Translations under genes and position numbers: made by a program
In this document: positions 17,327 through 26,150 of the stretch, piece by piece
Position numbering within the stretch: position 1 is the first letter of the stretch
Layout: each line of letters begins with the position of its first letter
The notes under the pieces: model-generated
Told to the model about the DNA's origin: nothing
The model's database searches: none
Seen by the model: only the letters and a program-made list of their open reading frames with translations
Origin: Streptomyces sp. NBC_01431
GTDB lineage: Bacteria; Actinomycetota; Actinomycetes; Streptomycetales; Streptomycetaceae
Length of the DNA stretch: 64,000 nucleotides
Assembly: GCF_036231355.1 (NCBI RefSeq)
Contig: NZ_CP109496.1
Location: 744,001-808,000 of the forward strand
Direction of reading: 5' to 3'

Positions 17327-17953
17327 GTGAGGGATCATGGGAGCATGGCCGTAGATCACAGGGATCACACACAGGTTCAGGAATTCTTCGCCGCGCGCGC
17401 GGCCGACTGGGACCGCAAGTTCCCCGACGACGGTCCGGCGTACGCCGCGGCCGTCGCGGAACTCGGGCTCGCGCAGGGCGATGTCGTCCTCGACGCCGGT
17501 TGCGGCACGGGCCGCGCACTGCCGCCGCTGCGCGCGGCGGTGGGCGCCAAGGGAACCATCCTCGGCGCGGACCTCACCCCCGAGATGCTCACCGAAGCGG
17601 TGCGCAACGGGCGCGACCAAGACGGCGTTCTGCTGCGTGCCGATGTCGGCCGGCTGCCGTTGCGCAGCGCTTCGGTGGACGTGGTGTTCGGCGCCGGTCT
17701 GATCTCACACCTGTCCCAACCAGCCGAGAACCTGCGGGAGTTGGCCCGGATCACGCGTCCCGGCGGCCGCCTCGCGCTGTTCCACCCCATCGGCCGCGCC
17801 GCGCTGGCCGCCCGGCAAGGCCGTCAGATCACCGACGACGACCTACGCGCGGAGCCCCGACTGCGCCCCCTGCTCGCCTCGGCGGGCTGGCACCTGGTGT
17901 CGTACGCGGACGAGGACCGGCGGTACTTGGCGGTGGCAGTACGCGAGGGGTGA
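17327..17953 (+). CDS. Class I SAM-dependent methyltransferase
   Basis: GTG 17327 has GGAGG four bases upstream; ATG 17345 is a possible alternative. The product has motif I VLDAGCGTGRAL, the acidic strand end GADLTPEM and the post-motif LPLRSASVDVVFGAGLI, followed by a typical ITRPGGRLALF strand. This is the Methyltransf_11 type seen in many small-molecule methyltransferases. The substrate cannot be told. It is monocistronic and convergent with a hydrolase gene. Confidence 0.88.
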   Translation: MRDHGSMAVDHRDHTQVQEFFAARAADWDRKFPDDGPAYAAAVAELGLAQGDVVLDAGCGTGRALPPLRAAVGAKGTILGADLTPEMLTEAVRNGRDQDGVLLRADVGRLPLRSASVDVVFGAGLISHLSQPAENLRELARITRPGGRLALFHPIGRAALAARQGRQITDDDLRAEPRLRPLLASAGWHLVSYADEDRRYLAVAVREG

Positions 17954-17991
17954 GGGCGCGGGGCGGCGCGGGCGGGTGAGCGGTCGGCGAC

Positions 17992-18750
17992 TCAGACCCG
18001 CCCACTCACCTCACGCACGAACGCCGCCGGATTGTCGAACATGATGTTGTGGCCGGCGTCCGCGATCGTCACGACCCGGACGCCGGAAGCGACGAGTTCG
18101 GCGCGGCCGGGCAGTTCGTCGTCGCGGCCGCCCACCAGGTAGGTGCGCTCGACCGGCAGCTTCATCAGGAGCTCGCGCATCGTCGGCTCCGTACCGCGCA
18201 CGAGGCCGCGGGCGGTGCGGTGCAGGCCCAGCGGGTCGGCGAGACGCATGGTCGCCGCCCACAGCGGGCCGACGCGCGCGAGCACCGCGGCGAAGCCCCC
18301 GCCGTGCACGAACTCGTCCTCCCCGTAGGTGGCGATTCCACTGCTGCCCGCCGTCGGCACCGGGTTGGGGTCGAGGTTGGCCTCGGTCAGCAGGAGCCGC
18401 GCCACCAGGTCGGGGCGCCGGTCGGCGAGCACGATGGCGACCGCGCCGCCCATGCTGTGCGCGACCAGCTCCGCCCCGACGACCCCGGCCGCGTCCAGGG
18501 CCGCCGCGAGGGCGCCGGCGTGATCCTCCAGGCTGTAACCGAAGTCGGCGGGACGGTCACTGATGCCGTGCCCCGGAAGATCCACGAAGAGCTGGCGTCG
18601 GCCCGCGAGCGCCGGATACGCGGCGATGTGCGCGTGGTAGACGGCCGACATGGAGCCCAGGCCGTGTACGTACACGAGCGCGGGCCCCTCCCCCTCGGTC
18701 TCCGTCCACCGGATCCGGCTGCCCCGCCCTTCGAACTCCGCCTGCCGCAT
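17992..18750 (-). CDS. Alpha/beta hydrolase
   Basis: The 252-residue protein has the oxyanion strand VYVHGLGS, the nucleophile elbow AHSMGGAV and the catalytic His in DAGHNIMF near the C-terminus. This is the usual Ser-Asp-His set of small esterases or C-C hydrolases. It is divergent from a PadR gene with a palindrome in between, so it is probably the PadR target. Confidence 0.88.
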   Translation of the reverse strand: MRQAEFEGRGSRIRWTETEGEGPALVYVHGLGSMSAVYHAHIAAYPALAGRRQLFVDLPGHGISDRPADFGYSLEDHAGALAAALDAAGVVGAELVAHSMGGAVAIVLADRRPDLVARLLLTEANLDPNPVPTAGSSGIATYGEDEFVHGGGFAAVLARVGPLWAATMRLADPLGLHRTARGLVRGTEPTMRELLMKLPVERTYLVGGRDDELPGRAELVASGVRVVTIADAGHNIMFDNPAAFVREVSGRV

Positions 18751-18791
18751 GACTCACTCCCCTGTCGTGGTTGCTTCCTTCGAGGTGGACC

Positions 18792-18827
18792 ATACATCGG
18801 TAGCGTAGTACTACGCCATCGTTGTAC
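18792..18827. promoter_or_regulatory. Palindromic operator, probably for the PadR regulator
   Basis: A perfect 14-bp palindrome GCGTAGTACTACGC (18803-18816) sits at the centre of a longer imperfect dyad (18792-18827, 14 of 18 paired positions). It lies in the 112-base gap between the divergent hydrolase and PadR genes, the expected place for an autoregulatory PadR site. Confidence 0.7.
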
Positions 18828-18862
18828 CGCGCCGATGCGGCAGAATGCGGCAGGATGTGAAC

Positions 18863-19384
18863 ATGCTCGAACTCGCCATCCTGGGATTCCTGTACGAAGC
18901 GCCGCTGCACGGCTACGAGCTGCGCAAGCGCATCACCGCGCTCACCGGCCATGTGCGCCCGGTCGGCGAGAGCACGCTCTATCCGGCGATCAAACGCCTG
19001 GAGAAGGCCGGGCTGCTCGCGCGCGAAACCCAGCCGGGGGCGGCGGCCGCTCCTCGGCACGTGCTCACCCTGACCGCAGCGGGCCGCCAGGATCTGCTCG
19101 ACCGACTCGCGGAGCCGGACCGTTTGGACATCACCGACGAGAACCGCTGGTTCACCCTGCTCGCCTTCCTGCGCCATCTGCCCGACCCGGCACGACAGGC
19201 CCAGGTGCTGCGGCGCAGGCTCACGTTCCTCGAAGAACCGGCGAGCTTCTTCTACGACGGTGAACGCCCTGTCGCGGCAGAGGAGTTGGACGATCCGTTC
19301 CGCCGGGGCATCCTCACGATCGCCCGCGCCACCAGCGCGGCGGAGCTCAAGTGGCTCCGCACCACGCTGCGTTCACTTCACTGA
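18863..19384 (+). CDS. PadR family transcriptional regulator
   Basis: ATG 18863 has AGGA seven bases upstream and starts the typical PadR sequence LELAILGFLYEAPLHGYELR. The winged helix covers residues 1-80 (ESTLYPAIKRLEKAGLL), followed by a Vir_Cter-like helical dimerisation domain to residue 173. PadR proteins repress genes for detoxification or transport until they bind a small ligand. The divergent hydrolase is the likely target. Confidence 0.9.
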   Translation: MLELAILGFLYEAPLHGYELRKRITALTGHVRPVGESTLYPAIKRLEKAGLLARETQPGAAAAPRHVLTLTAAGRQDLLDRLAEPDRLDITDENRWFTLLAFLRHLPDPARQAQVLRRRLTFLEEPASFFYDGERPVAAEELDDPFRRGILTIARATSAAELKWLRTTLRSLH

Positions 19385-19830
19385 TGCCGCCCACTCGGAC
19401 GCGTCGGCCGGGCCCCGCAGAGGCGGTTCGGGGCCGCCGCGTGCGTCGCCGGAAACCGGAAACGTGCCGAGCGCTGGCACGCGATACCTGCCCGGGTAAA
19501 CCCTTGACCTCTGAGTTCTGGCGCGCGTAGTGGGGCGCGGCGGGAGCAGGTGTACGGTGCGGGCCCGCAGGCGCGGGGGCGCCGCGGGGCGGGGCGGCGG
19601 GGTGTAGCGGAAGGGGCGGAGCAGCGAGTCGTCACCAGAGCTGCCGCGATCGGGTGGATCGCGCGGAAGTCCCGTTCAGGATCACGGAGTTGGATTCGAC
19701 GCAGCCGGTCCGGAACGATTCAACGCTGCCCCCTATCTGCCGACGGAGCTCCAACCCTACGTTGGCAATGAGCGTTTCCGAGTTCGGCGTCGCCGCCCCG
19801 CGGTCGGCCGCCCAGGGGAAGGTGGTCCCG
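19385..19830. other. 446-base region without a recognised gene
   Basis: No family resemblance appears in any frame. A TTGACC hexamer at 19504-19509 could be a -35 element for the downstream small gene, but the -10 region is poor. The frame of the downstream gene is open from 19654, yet the extra N-terminal residues look non-coding. Confidence 0.4.
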
Positions 19831-20097
19831 ATGTTCGGGAGATTCCGCAAGCCGGCCCGTTCACAACCGGCCGCCGATCGCCAACACAACATCTTCGAGG
19901 CGGCGGCCGCGTACGTCGCGGCGTGCGCGGAGGACGACCAGGACGCGATGGAGGAGGCGGCGGGCTGGGTGTCGCCGGAAGCGCTGTCGTTCGGCGTGCG
20001 CGAGCTCGCCTGCCGGGCGGTGATCGTCCTGGCCCGCGACCGCGGAGAGACCCCGCGCGCGGTCGCCGACGAGCTGATGGGACTACCGGCCGCCTGA
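19831..20097 (+). CDS. Small hypothetical protein
   Basis: ATG 19831 follows GGGGAAGGTGG and gives an 88-residue acidic, mostly helical protein with a basic start (MFGRFRKPARSQ). Upstream in-frame starts exist but have no ribosome binding site. I do not recognise a family. It precedes another uncharacterised gene by 92 bases and may be co-transcribed with it. Confidence 0.6.
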   Translation: MFGRFRKPARSQPAADRQHNIFEAAAAYVAACAEDDQDAMEEAAGWVSPEALSFGVRELACRAVIVLARDRGETPRAVADELMGLPAA

Positions 20098-20189
20098 AAG
20101 GCGTGCCATGGATCGGGTTCCTGGCCCTCGACGTCTGCGTTACCGGGTGGTTAAGGTGCGCCGACGAGCGAACCGAAGGGGAGGATTCC

Positions 20190-21383
20190 GTGACCGGGAC
20201 GGACGAGGCCGAAGCGGCCGCAACCGCCGCAGATGACGCGCTGTACGTGCTCACGGCGATGCTGCTGACGCCCGCGCAGTTCCCCAGCGTGCTCGGCGAC
20301 GACTACCCCGAGGCGTGCGCGGCGCTCGGCCTGGGGCCGTACGCCCAGGGCTACGGCCTCGTGCTCGGCCAGGACGGCGCGGGCGCCCGCTGGACCGTGG
20401 TCATCGACGACGTGTCGCTGGTGGCGGTGGCGATCGCGTCCTGGGACTGCGGAATGGAGTACGACCTGTCGCCTGACGAGCGCACGGTGGTGGCGGCGCT
20501 ACCGGGCTGGCCGGTGGAACTGGCCGTCGCGGCACCTGACGTACCCGCTCCGCACGACCCCGCCCCCGGCCCCGAGGACCCGCCCCCGCTCACACCCCCC
20601 GACACCAGCACCTGGGGCCCGGCCCAACGCCGCCTGGGCGCGGACATGATCGCACTCCAATGGACGGCGTGGCGCGAGCAGTTGAGCGATGACGCGTTCT
20701 TGCCGGAGGCCGACGCGGGGAAACCCGACGAGGCCGAACGTCCCGAAGCCGCCGGAGGGTCCGGCGAGGCCGGAGGGTCCGGATCCTCCGGAGAGTCGGG
20801 CGAAGCCGGAGGGTCCGGGGAATCCGGAGGACCCCGGGGGGCCGATGGGCCCGAGGGCATGAAGGCTCCCGACGGATCCGAGGGCGTGAAGGCTCCCGAG
20901 GGCTCCGAGGGATCCCAGGGGTCCCAGGGCTCGGAAGTTCCCGAAGACTCCGAAGGCTCCGAAGTTTCCGCCGGCTTCAAGGCGCCCGAGGGATCCAGCG
21001 ATGCCGCCCGGGGCAACAAGCCCGCGGTATCCGAGGAGCCCGCAGCGTCCGGAGCGGGATCGGATAGAGAAGGCGACGACGGCGTACGCGGCGAGGAGGG
21101 GGCGGTAGGCCCTCGGGCCTTGGGGGTCCAGCGGGTGCTTGAGGAGGTGGGCGGCTACCTTGAGTCGCCACCCCCGGTCGGCCGGGTCCGGTCCGCGTTC
21201 GCGCCGGGCGGCGCCCGGACGCTGCGTGCCGACGGCCCCGGATGGTCCCTCGTCGCCAGGACCGACGACATGGCGTTCGTCCTGTTCGACGACGACCCCG
21301 GCGAGGTGCACCCGGTGGGCCGCGGATCCAGACTTCCCGCGCTCCTGGAAGCACTGGACGCGATGGCCGTACGTCCGTCCTGA
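20190..21383 (+). CDS. Uncharacterised protein with a Gly/Ser/Glu low-complexity linker
   Basis: GTG 20190 lies six bases after GGGGAGG and gives 397 residues. Two globular parts are visible: residues 10-175 (ALYVLTAMLLTPAQFPSVLG at the start) and the last 75 residues (from VQRVLEEVGGYLESPPPVGR). They are joined by about 100 residues of Gly, Ser, Glu and Pro that look disordered. The C-terminal part has alternating strands (WSLVARTDDMAFVLFDDD), so it may be a small binding domain. No family was recognised. Confidence 0.65.
   Translation: MTGTDEAEAAATAADDALYVLTAMLLTPAQFPSVLGDDYPEACAALGLGPYAQGYGLVLGQDGAGARWTVVIDDVSLVAVAIASWDCGMEYDLSPDERTVVAALPGWPVELAVAAPDVPAPHDPAPGPEDPPPLTPPDTSTWGPAQRRLGADMIALQWTAWREQLSDDAFLPEADAGKPDEAERPEAAGGSGEAGGSGSSGESGEAGGSGESGGPRGADGPEGMKAPDGSEGVKAPEGSEGSQGSQGSEVPEDSEGSEVSAGFKAPEGSSDAARGNKPAVSEEPAASGAGSDREGDDGVRGEEGAVGPRALGVQRVLEEVGGYLESPPPVGRVRSAFAPGGARTLRADGPGWSLVARTDDMAFVLFDDDPGEVHPVGRGSRLPALLEALDAMAVRPS
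20753..21000 (+). repeat. Imperfect short-repeat region coding for a flexible linker
   Basis: This stretch is built from degenerate 9-15-base units around ggatccgag/ggctccgaag that encode GS, SG, SEG and KAPEGSEG-type repeats. It is in frame and lies inside the gene at 20190-21383. Such tracts change length easily by slippage. Confidence 0.7.
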
Positions 21384-21580
21384 GCCCGGGAGCCCTGGAG
21401 GCCCACTTCGCTTCGGAGCCCCCGCCCTTGGTGTCCCGCCTGCCCAACAGGGCATCTGACAGGGCACGGTGGGAGAACCCGCCGCAGCTTGTGCGTTCGT
21501 GATGCCGCGGGCGGGTGAACCGAGTAGAAATGACGGTGGCAAGTTACCTCGCTGCAAGCTGTATGAAAGGGGGTGGGAGA

Positions 21581-23365
21581 GTGCCATGGAGATTCAACCC
21601 CGCACCAGGGTGGCCCTCCGCGCCGCAGAACTTCTCACCGCCGCCGGATTGGCGTCCTGACCCGAGCTGGCCGTCGGCACCGGGCAACTGGCCATTCTGG
21701 GTATGGACCGACGACCTACCGCCACAGACCGCACTCACGCTCCCTCCAACTACCCTCTCCCCGGCCGTCGCAGCTGTGTCTGCCGGGGCGACCAGCGTGC
21801 GAATCAGCACTAACGAACTTCGTGGCGAAGATGGCACGATGACGCTCCACCCCGATTCACTGGAGCTGAGGTTCTCGGTGGGTCGGCTCGGTGATCCACT
21901 CAAGGCCGCGCTTCGGATCCGCCGTTTCCCGCTCTCGGCGGTGACCGGCGTGCGCTATGAGCCGCCAACGGGCCGACGCCGCGGGTCTCTTCAGCTCCTG
22001 ATCGTTCCCGGTTCGGATCCGCTGCGTCCGCTACTCAAGGAGCCTGATCCCGGACCGGGGACTGACCCCGACACCCTGGTCATTCCCCTGGGCCGGGCTG
22101 TGGAGGCAGCGGCGTTCGCCGGGGTGATCCGCGCCCGCTTGGCTGAAGGCCTGCCGGTCGCTGGTGCTCACGGCACTCCCCGGGTTGAGAGCGGCGACCT
22201 GCCGATGGAGGTGTCGGGGACCGATGGACGTGTCTCCTTCGACGGGGAGACAGTGGTACTGCAGTTTGGTCGCCTGGCTTCACAGGAGAAGCGTCATACG
22301 GCTCGTCGGGCCATTCCCCTGGACGCGATCGCCGACGTTCGCGTACATCACCCTGGGCTTACGGGTTGGCTGCACTTCGCCCTTGCAGGCGCACTGGTCG
22401 CGCAGCCGATCACGCCGAAGACCGATGTCAACACGCTACTGCTCAACGCGGACCGTTCACAGGCCTACGCGATTCTCGGGGCAGCCGTTCTCACACGAGC
22501 CCACAGGGCTGGGGCCCACACCCAGGCGGAGCCGCTCCCCACGCCCGACCCCCCGGTGGCGAGCCGTGACGAGCAGCAACCCGCCTGCCTCACCAGTGCT
22601 CCACGGCAAGCAGTGCGCAGCGTTCCCACATGGGCAGAACCCGCCAGCGCAAACACCGACCCAGAACCAGGGCCGCCCCTGGCAGCCGTCTCGGATCGCT
22701 CCCCCTCGCCCACACGCAAAGAGCGACGTGACGCCCGCCGTGCCACAAAGGAGTACCAGAAGGAATTGGCGAGTTGGGAGGAAGATCAGCAGTTACTGGA
22801 CGAGATCGTCGCCGCCGCCTGCCGAGCGGGCGCGGCTTCCGCGGGCACGGCTTGCACAGCCTCGACACCCGCTCTCATCATTCTCAAAGCGAATGAAACC
22901 GCTCTCTGGACCGGTCAAGCGTCACTGATCGAACCTCGGCGACGCCCGGGGCACTACGCCGGCGGTTCCTCCGGTGTCCGGGTGAAGGTCGCCAAAGGGC
23001 TGTCCTTTCGCGTCGGGGTCTCCAACCGCCAATACGTACCGGGCCCCGAGGTTCAAACGCCGACCGACCGAGGACAAGCCATCGTGACCACCCAGCGCGT
23101 TGTCTTCAAAGGGACGCACAACAACAAGGAATGGGCATTCGTCAAGCTCCTCAGCGTAGAGAACGCCACAGGGGGCAAGAGCGTGCTTCTTCCGGTCTCG
23201 AACCGGCAGAAGATATCCGGCCTGCTGCTCGGCCAGCTGGCGGAGGAATTCTCTGCGTTCCTGACTCTCGGGTTGGCCATCTGGGAAAACGGGCCCAGGA
23301 TGGTCATCACGGAGTGTGAGAAGTCAGCCAAGGCACACCGCGAGCAGCGGCCCCTTCAACCGTGA
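21581..23365 (+). CDS. DUF4429 domain protein
   Basis: GTG 21581 is preferred because AAGGGGG lies about eight bases upstream and the protein then begins PWRFNPAPGWPSAP, a common streptomycete leader. The 594-residue product has two DUF4429-like beta domains (about residues 80-195 with LRIRRFPLSAVTGVRYEPP, and 205-310), a charged linker, and a C-terminal domain of about 170 residues (from ILKANETALWTGQASLIEPR). These domains resemble PH-like folds. There is a TTA codon at 22793-22795, so full translation may need the bldA tRNA. Confidence 0.75.
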   Translation: MPWRFNPAPGWPSAPQNFSPPPDWRPDPSWPSAPGNWPFWVWTDDLPPQTALTLPPTTLSPAVAAVSAGATSVRISTNELRGEDGTMTLHPDSLELRFSVGRLGDPLKAALRIRRFPLSAVTGVRYEPPTGRRRGSLQLLIVPGSDPLRPLLKEPDPGPGTDPDTLVIPLGRAVEAAAFAGVIRARLAEGLPVAGAHGTPRVESGDLPMEVSGTDGRVSFDGETVVLQFGRLASQEKRHTARRAIPLDAIADVRVHHPGLTGWLHFALAGALVAQPITPKTDVNTLLLNADRSQAYAILGAAVLTRAHRAGAHTQAEPLPTPDPPVASRDEQQPACLTSAPRQAVRSVPTWAEPASANTDPEPGPPLAAVSDRSPSPTRKERRDARRATKEYQKELASWEEDQQLLDEIVAAACRAGAASAGTACTASTPALIILKANETALWTGQASLIEPRRRPGHYAGGSSGVRVKVAKGLSFRVGVSNRQYVPGPEVQTPTDRGQAIVTTQRVVFKGTHNNKEWAFVKLLSVENATGGKSVLLPVSNRQKISGLLLGQLAEEFSAFLTLGLAIWENGPRMVITECEKSAKAHREQRPLQP

Positions 23366-23418
23366 CCGTTTGCGGAGAAAGCGGCGGCTGACGCCGGTCG
23401 GCCCCCTCCCACTCCCTC

Positions 23419-24339
23419 TCACCCCACCGTCAGCCACGCCAGGCTGCCGAGGCCGGCGAGTGTGCAGTAGATGGCGAACGGGGTCAGGGTTCGGGTCTCG
23501 AAGTACTTCGTGAGGAAGCGGACGGCGACGTACCCGGCGACGAAGGCGGCTGCGCTGCCCGCCAGGACCTGGCCGCGGATCCCGTCGCCCGCCGGGCCGA
23601 GCAGGGACGGCACCTTCAGCAGGGCGGCGGCCGCGATGACGGGCGTGGCGAGCAGGAAGGCGAAGCGGGCGGAGTCCTCGTGGGAGAGACCGCGGAAGAT
23701 GCCCGCGCTGATCGTGGAGCCGGAGCGGCTGATGCCGGGGCAGAGTGCGAGGATCTGGGCGGCGCCGATCCAGACGACCTGACGGTACGTGAGCTGGGTC
23801 AGGCGCCGGTCCGAGAGTTCGTCGGGGTCCAGGTGCTCTTCGCCCGGCGCCACCGAGGCGCCCGCGCGGCGGCGCCCCGTACCGCCCCGGCGCAGCTGCT
23901 CGGTGAGGTAGAGCACGATGCCGTTGAGGGCGAGGAAGACCGCGGTCGGGATGGGCTTTCCGAGCGTGGAACGGAAGAGGTGGTCGAGCGCCAGGCCGGC
24001 CACCCCGACCGGAATCGTGGCCACGATGAGCAGCCACGCCAGCTTCTGCTCGACCGTGACGACGCGGCGCTCACGTATCGAGCTGACCAGACCGCGTATC
24101 ACCCGGACCCAGTCCCGGCGGAAGTAGACGACGAGCGCGAGCGCGGTGGCCAGGTGCAGCCCGATCAGAACGTTCAGGTACGGCGATCCGTCGGCCGACA
24201 CGTCGAGGTCGTGCTTCCAGTGTCCGCCGAGCAGCGCGGGCAGCAGGATGCTGTGGCCGAGGCTGGACACGGGGAACAGTTCGGTGACGCCTTGGAGCAG
24301 GCCGACGCCTATTGCTTCCGGGTAGGTCAGAACAGACAT
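23419..24339 (-). CDS. uppP: Undecaprenyl-diphosphatase UppP (BacA)
   Basis: The 306-residue membrane protein has both family signatures: GVTELFPVSSLGHS near the N-terminus and PGISRSGSTIS in the middle, plus about eight helices. UppP dephosphorylates undecaprenyl diphosphate outside the membrane so that the lipid carrier of cell wall synthesis can be reused. A cytoplasmic loop rich in Arg/Gly (around residues 150-170) is longer than in Escherichia coli UppP. ATG 24339 is chosen over an upstream frame extension because it begins the first helix (SVLTYPEAIGVGLLQG). Confidence 0.92.
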   Translation of the reverse strand: MSVLTYPEAIGVGLLQGVTELFPVSSLGHSILLPALLGGHWKHDLDVSADGSPYLNVLIGLHLATALALVVYFRRDWVRVIRGLVSSIRERRVVTVEQKLAWLLIVATIPVGVAGLALDHLFRSTLGKPIPTAVFLALNGIVLYLTEQLRRGGTGRRRAGASVAPGEEHLDPDELSDRRLTQLTYRQVVWIGAAQILALCPGISRSGSTISAGIFRGLSHEDSARFAFLLATPVIAAAALLKVPSLLGPAGDGIRGQVLAGSAAAFVAGYVAVRFLTKYFETRTLTPFAIYCTLAGLGSLAWLTVG

Positions 24340-24575
24340 CGACGGCTTTCGGTGCGTGAACGGGTCCCTGACGTGGGAGCGCGCGCAGGACAAAGCGCGG
24401 CCTGGCGAAGCTACTACACGCTGTGGAAGGTGAGTTCCGACGGGCGGAAGTGTTCAACTCGTCGCCGCCTGACGTTCATCGACGCCGGGGCGGACCCGCG
24501 TTCTGAATCGCCTTGTTTACCGTCCGCCCCCGGTGTTCACTTCGATCAAGAGCACGGCTGCCGGGAGGAACACGC

Positions 24576-25085
24576 ATGACGGACAAGGGCGTTGAGGGCA
24601 ACGTCGCGGGCGACGGCGCAGTGGATGTCGTCTGTCGGCCTGTGGGATGGGTGGTCGGCGGGCGGGGCGAGGTCGCCGATGATCACTGGGGCGGCGAGAC
24701 CGCCGTGATCCGGCTCGACGGCGAGCAGTTCGGGCCCGAGGCCCTGTACGGGCTCATGGACTTCTCCCATCTCGAAGTCGTCTTCCACTTCGACCGGGTC
24801 GCCCCCGAGAAGATCGAGTCCGGCGCCCGGCGCCCTCGCGGCAACCCCGACTGGCCGCTGGTCGGCATCTTCGCCCAGCGCGGCAAGAACCGCCCCAACC
24901 GGCTCGGCGTCTCGCGCTGCCGCGTCCTCGCTGTCGACGGGCTCGATGTGCAGGTCGCCGGGCTCGACGCGGTGGAAGGCACCCCGGTGCTCGACATCAA
25001 GCCGTATCTCGCCGAGTTCGGCCCGCGGGGCGAGACCGTGCAGCCTCCGTGGTCGGTGGAGCTGATGCGGGACTACTACGAGTGA
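24576..25085 (+). CDS. TsaA-like (TrmO/UPF0066 fold) protein
   Basis: ATG 24576 has GGGAGGA about six bases upstream and gives 169 residues. The features GIFAQRGKNRPNRLGVSRCR and VEGTPVLDIKPYLAEF are the hallmark of the TsaA/TrmO family, whose best-known member methylates N6-threonylcarbamoyladenosine in tRNA with SAM. The N-terminal half is shorter than in TrmO, so it may have another small substrate. It is monocistronic. Confidence 0.85.
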   Translation: MTDKGVEGNVAGDGAVDVVCRPVGWVVGGRGEVADDHWGGETAVIRLDGEQFGPEALYGLMDFSHLEVVFHFDRVAPEKIESGARRPRGNPDWPLVGIFAQRGKNRPNRLGVSRCRVLAVDGLDVQVAGLDAVEGTPVLDIKPYLAEFGPRGETVQPPWSVELMRDYYE

Positions 25086-25242
25086 GAGGCGCGGACCGCC
25101 TCGCACTCCGGGCGGAGGGTGGGCGCGGGCCACGCCTCCCCGGCGCCCCGCCATGGCACGTTCGACCCACGCCCCGCCCCCGTCAGCTCAACTCGCCTGC
25201 CACCAGGGCCAGTTGACGCTCAGCTACACAGCAAGCCAGTGC

Positions 25243-25794
25243 TCACACCCGCTCCAGCGGCCGGTGCGGCCCCTGCGGCAGTTCGGCCGTGATCGTGTCT
25301 CCCGGGCGGATCTCGCCGCCCACGCGGACCACGCTCATGATGCCGGCCTTGCGCACGATCGTGCCGTCCTCGTCACGGCCAACGACCTGCTTGAGCAGCC
25401 CGTCCTGGAAGGCGTCGATCTGGAGGCACGGGTTGCGCAGGCCGGTCACCTCGACGACCGCCTCGGCGCCGATGCGCAGCAGGGTGCCGGTGGGCAGGCC
25501 GAGGAGGTCCATGCCCGCCGTCGTCACGTTCTCGCCGAGCTGTCCGGCACCGACCTCGAAGCCCTGCTCGGCCACCTCCCCGAAGAGCTCCTCGTGGATC
25601 AGGTGGACCTGGCGCAGGTTCGGCTGCGTCGGGTCCTGGGCGACGCGTGAGCGGTGCTTGACCGTCACACCCGCGTGTACATCACCTTCCACCCCGAGCC
25701 CGGCCAGCAGTCTGATGCTGTCCCGGTTCGGCTTCGTGAAGGAGTACTCACCATTGCTGCTGACCGCCGTGACCGTCCCACTCGTCCCGCTCAT
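25243..25794 (-). CDS. MOSC domain protein
   Basis: ATG 25794 is chosen over 25839 because GGGGAG lies upstream and the protein then starts at the first strand. The 183-residue product has the MOSC features LGVEGDVHAG, LGENVTT and LRNPCLQID with the Cys expected to hold sulphur or ligand a molybdenum cofactor. Stand-alone MOSC proteins act in sulphur transfer or N-hydroxy reduction. No molybdenum gene lies nearby. Confidence 0.87.
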   Translation of the reverse strand: MSGTSGTVTAVSSNGEYSFTKPNRDSIRLLAGLGVEGDVHAGVTVKHRSRVAQDPTQPNLRQVHLIHEELFGEVAEQGFEVGAGQLGENVTTAGMDLLGLPTGTLLRIGAEAVVEVTGLRNPCLQIDAFQDGLLKQVVGRDEDGTIVRKAGIMSVVRVGGEIRPGDTITAELPQGPHRPLERV

Positions 25795-25878
25795 CGCGCC
25801 GAGCTCCCCTCTGCCGTACTCATGATGGCCGAAACCCAAGATCGGTCCTGAGCCTATCCCGGCAGGTCAGAGCAGCTG

Positions 25879-26061
25879 CTAGCGCCCGAGCTCCTTGCGG
25901 GATATGTGCCGCAGCCTCCGCCGCTGGCTCGGGTCCAGCATCAGATAGGCCGCTACGGGGACCCCGATCAGGACCAGCAGGGCCAGCCAGAATCCGATCA
26001 GCGGGATCAGAATGAGCCCCGCCACCACTCCTCCGGCGGCGATCATCGCGCGCTTGGACAT
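25879..26061 (-). CDS. Small two-part membrane peptide
   Basis: The 60-residue product starts at ATG 26061 behind AGGAGGAAGG, a very strong site. It has a hydrophobic hairpin (residues 6-43) and a basic C-terminus (QRRRLRHISRKELGR). I do not recognise a family. It is 90 bases downstream of the desaturase gene in the same direction and may be co-transcribed with it. Confidence 0.7.
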   Translation of the reverse strand: MSKRAMIAAGGVVAGLILIPLIGFWLALLVLIGVPVAAYLMLDPSQRRRLRHISRKELGR

Positions 26062-26150
26062 GTCCGTCGCCTTCCTCCTCGCGGCGATCTGCCGCTCTGC
26101 CCAGGGAACGCGCGGCGGCGCCCCCTGGTTCCACCTGCTTCCACTATGCG

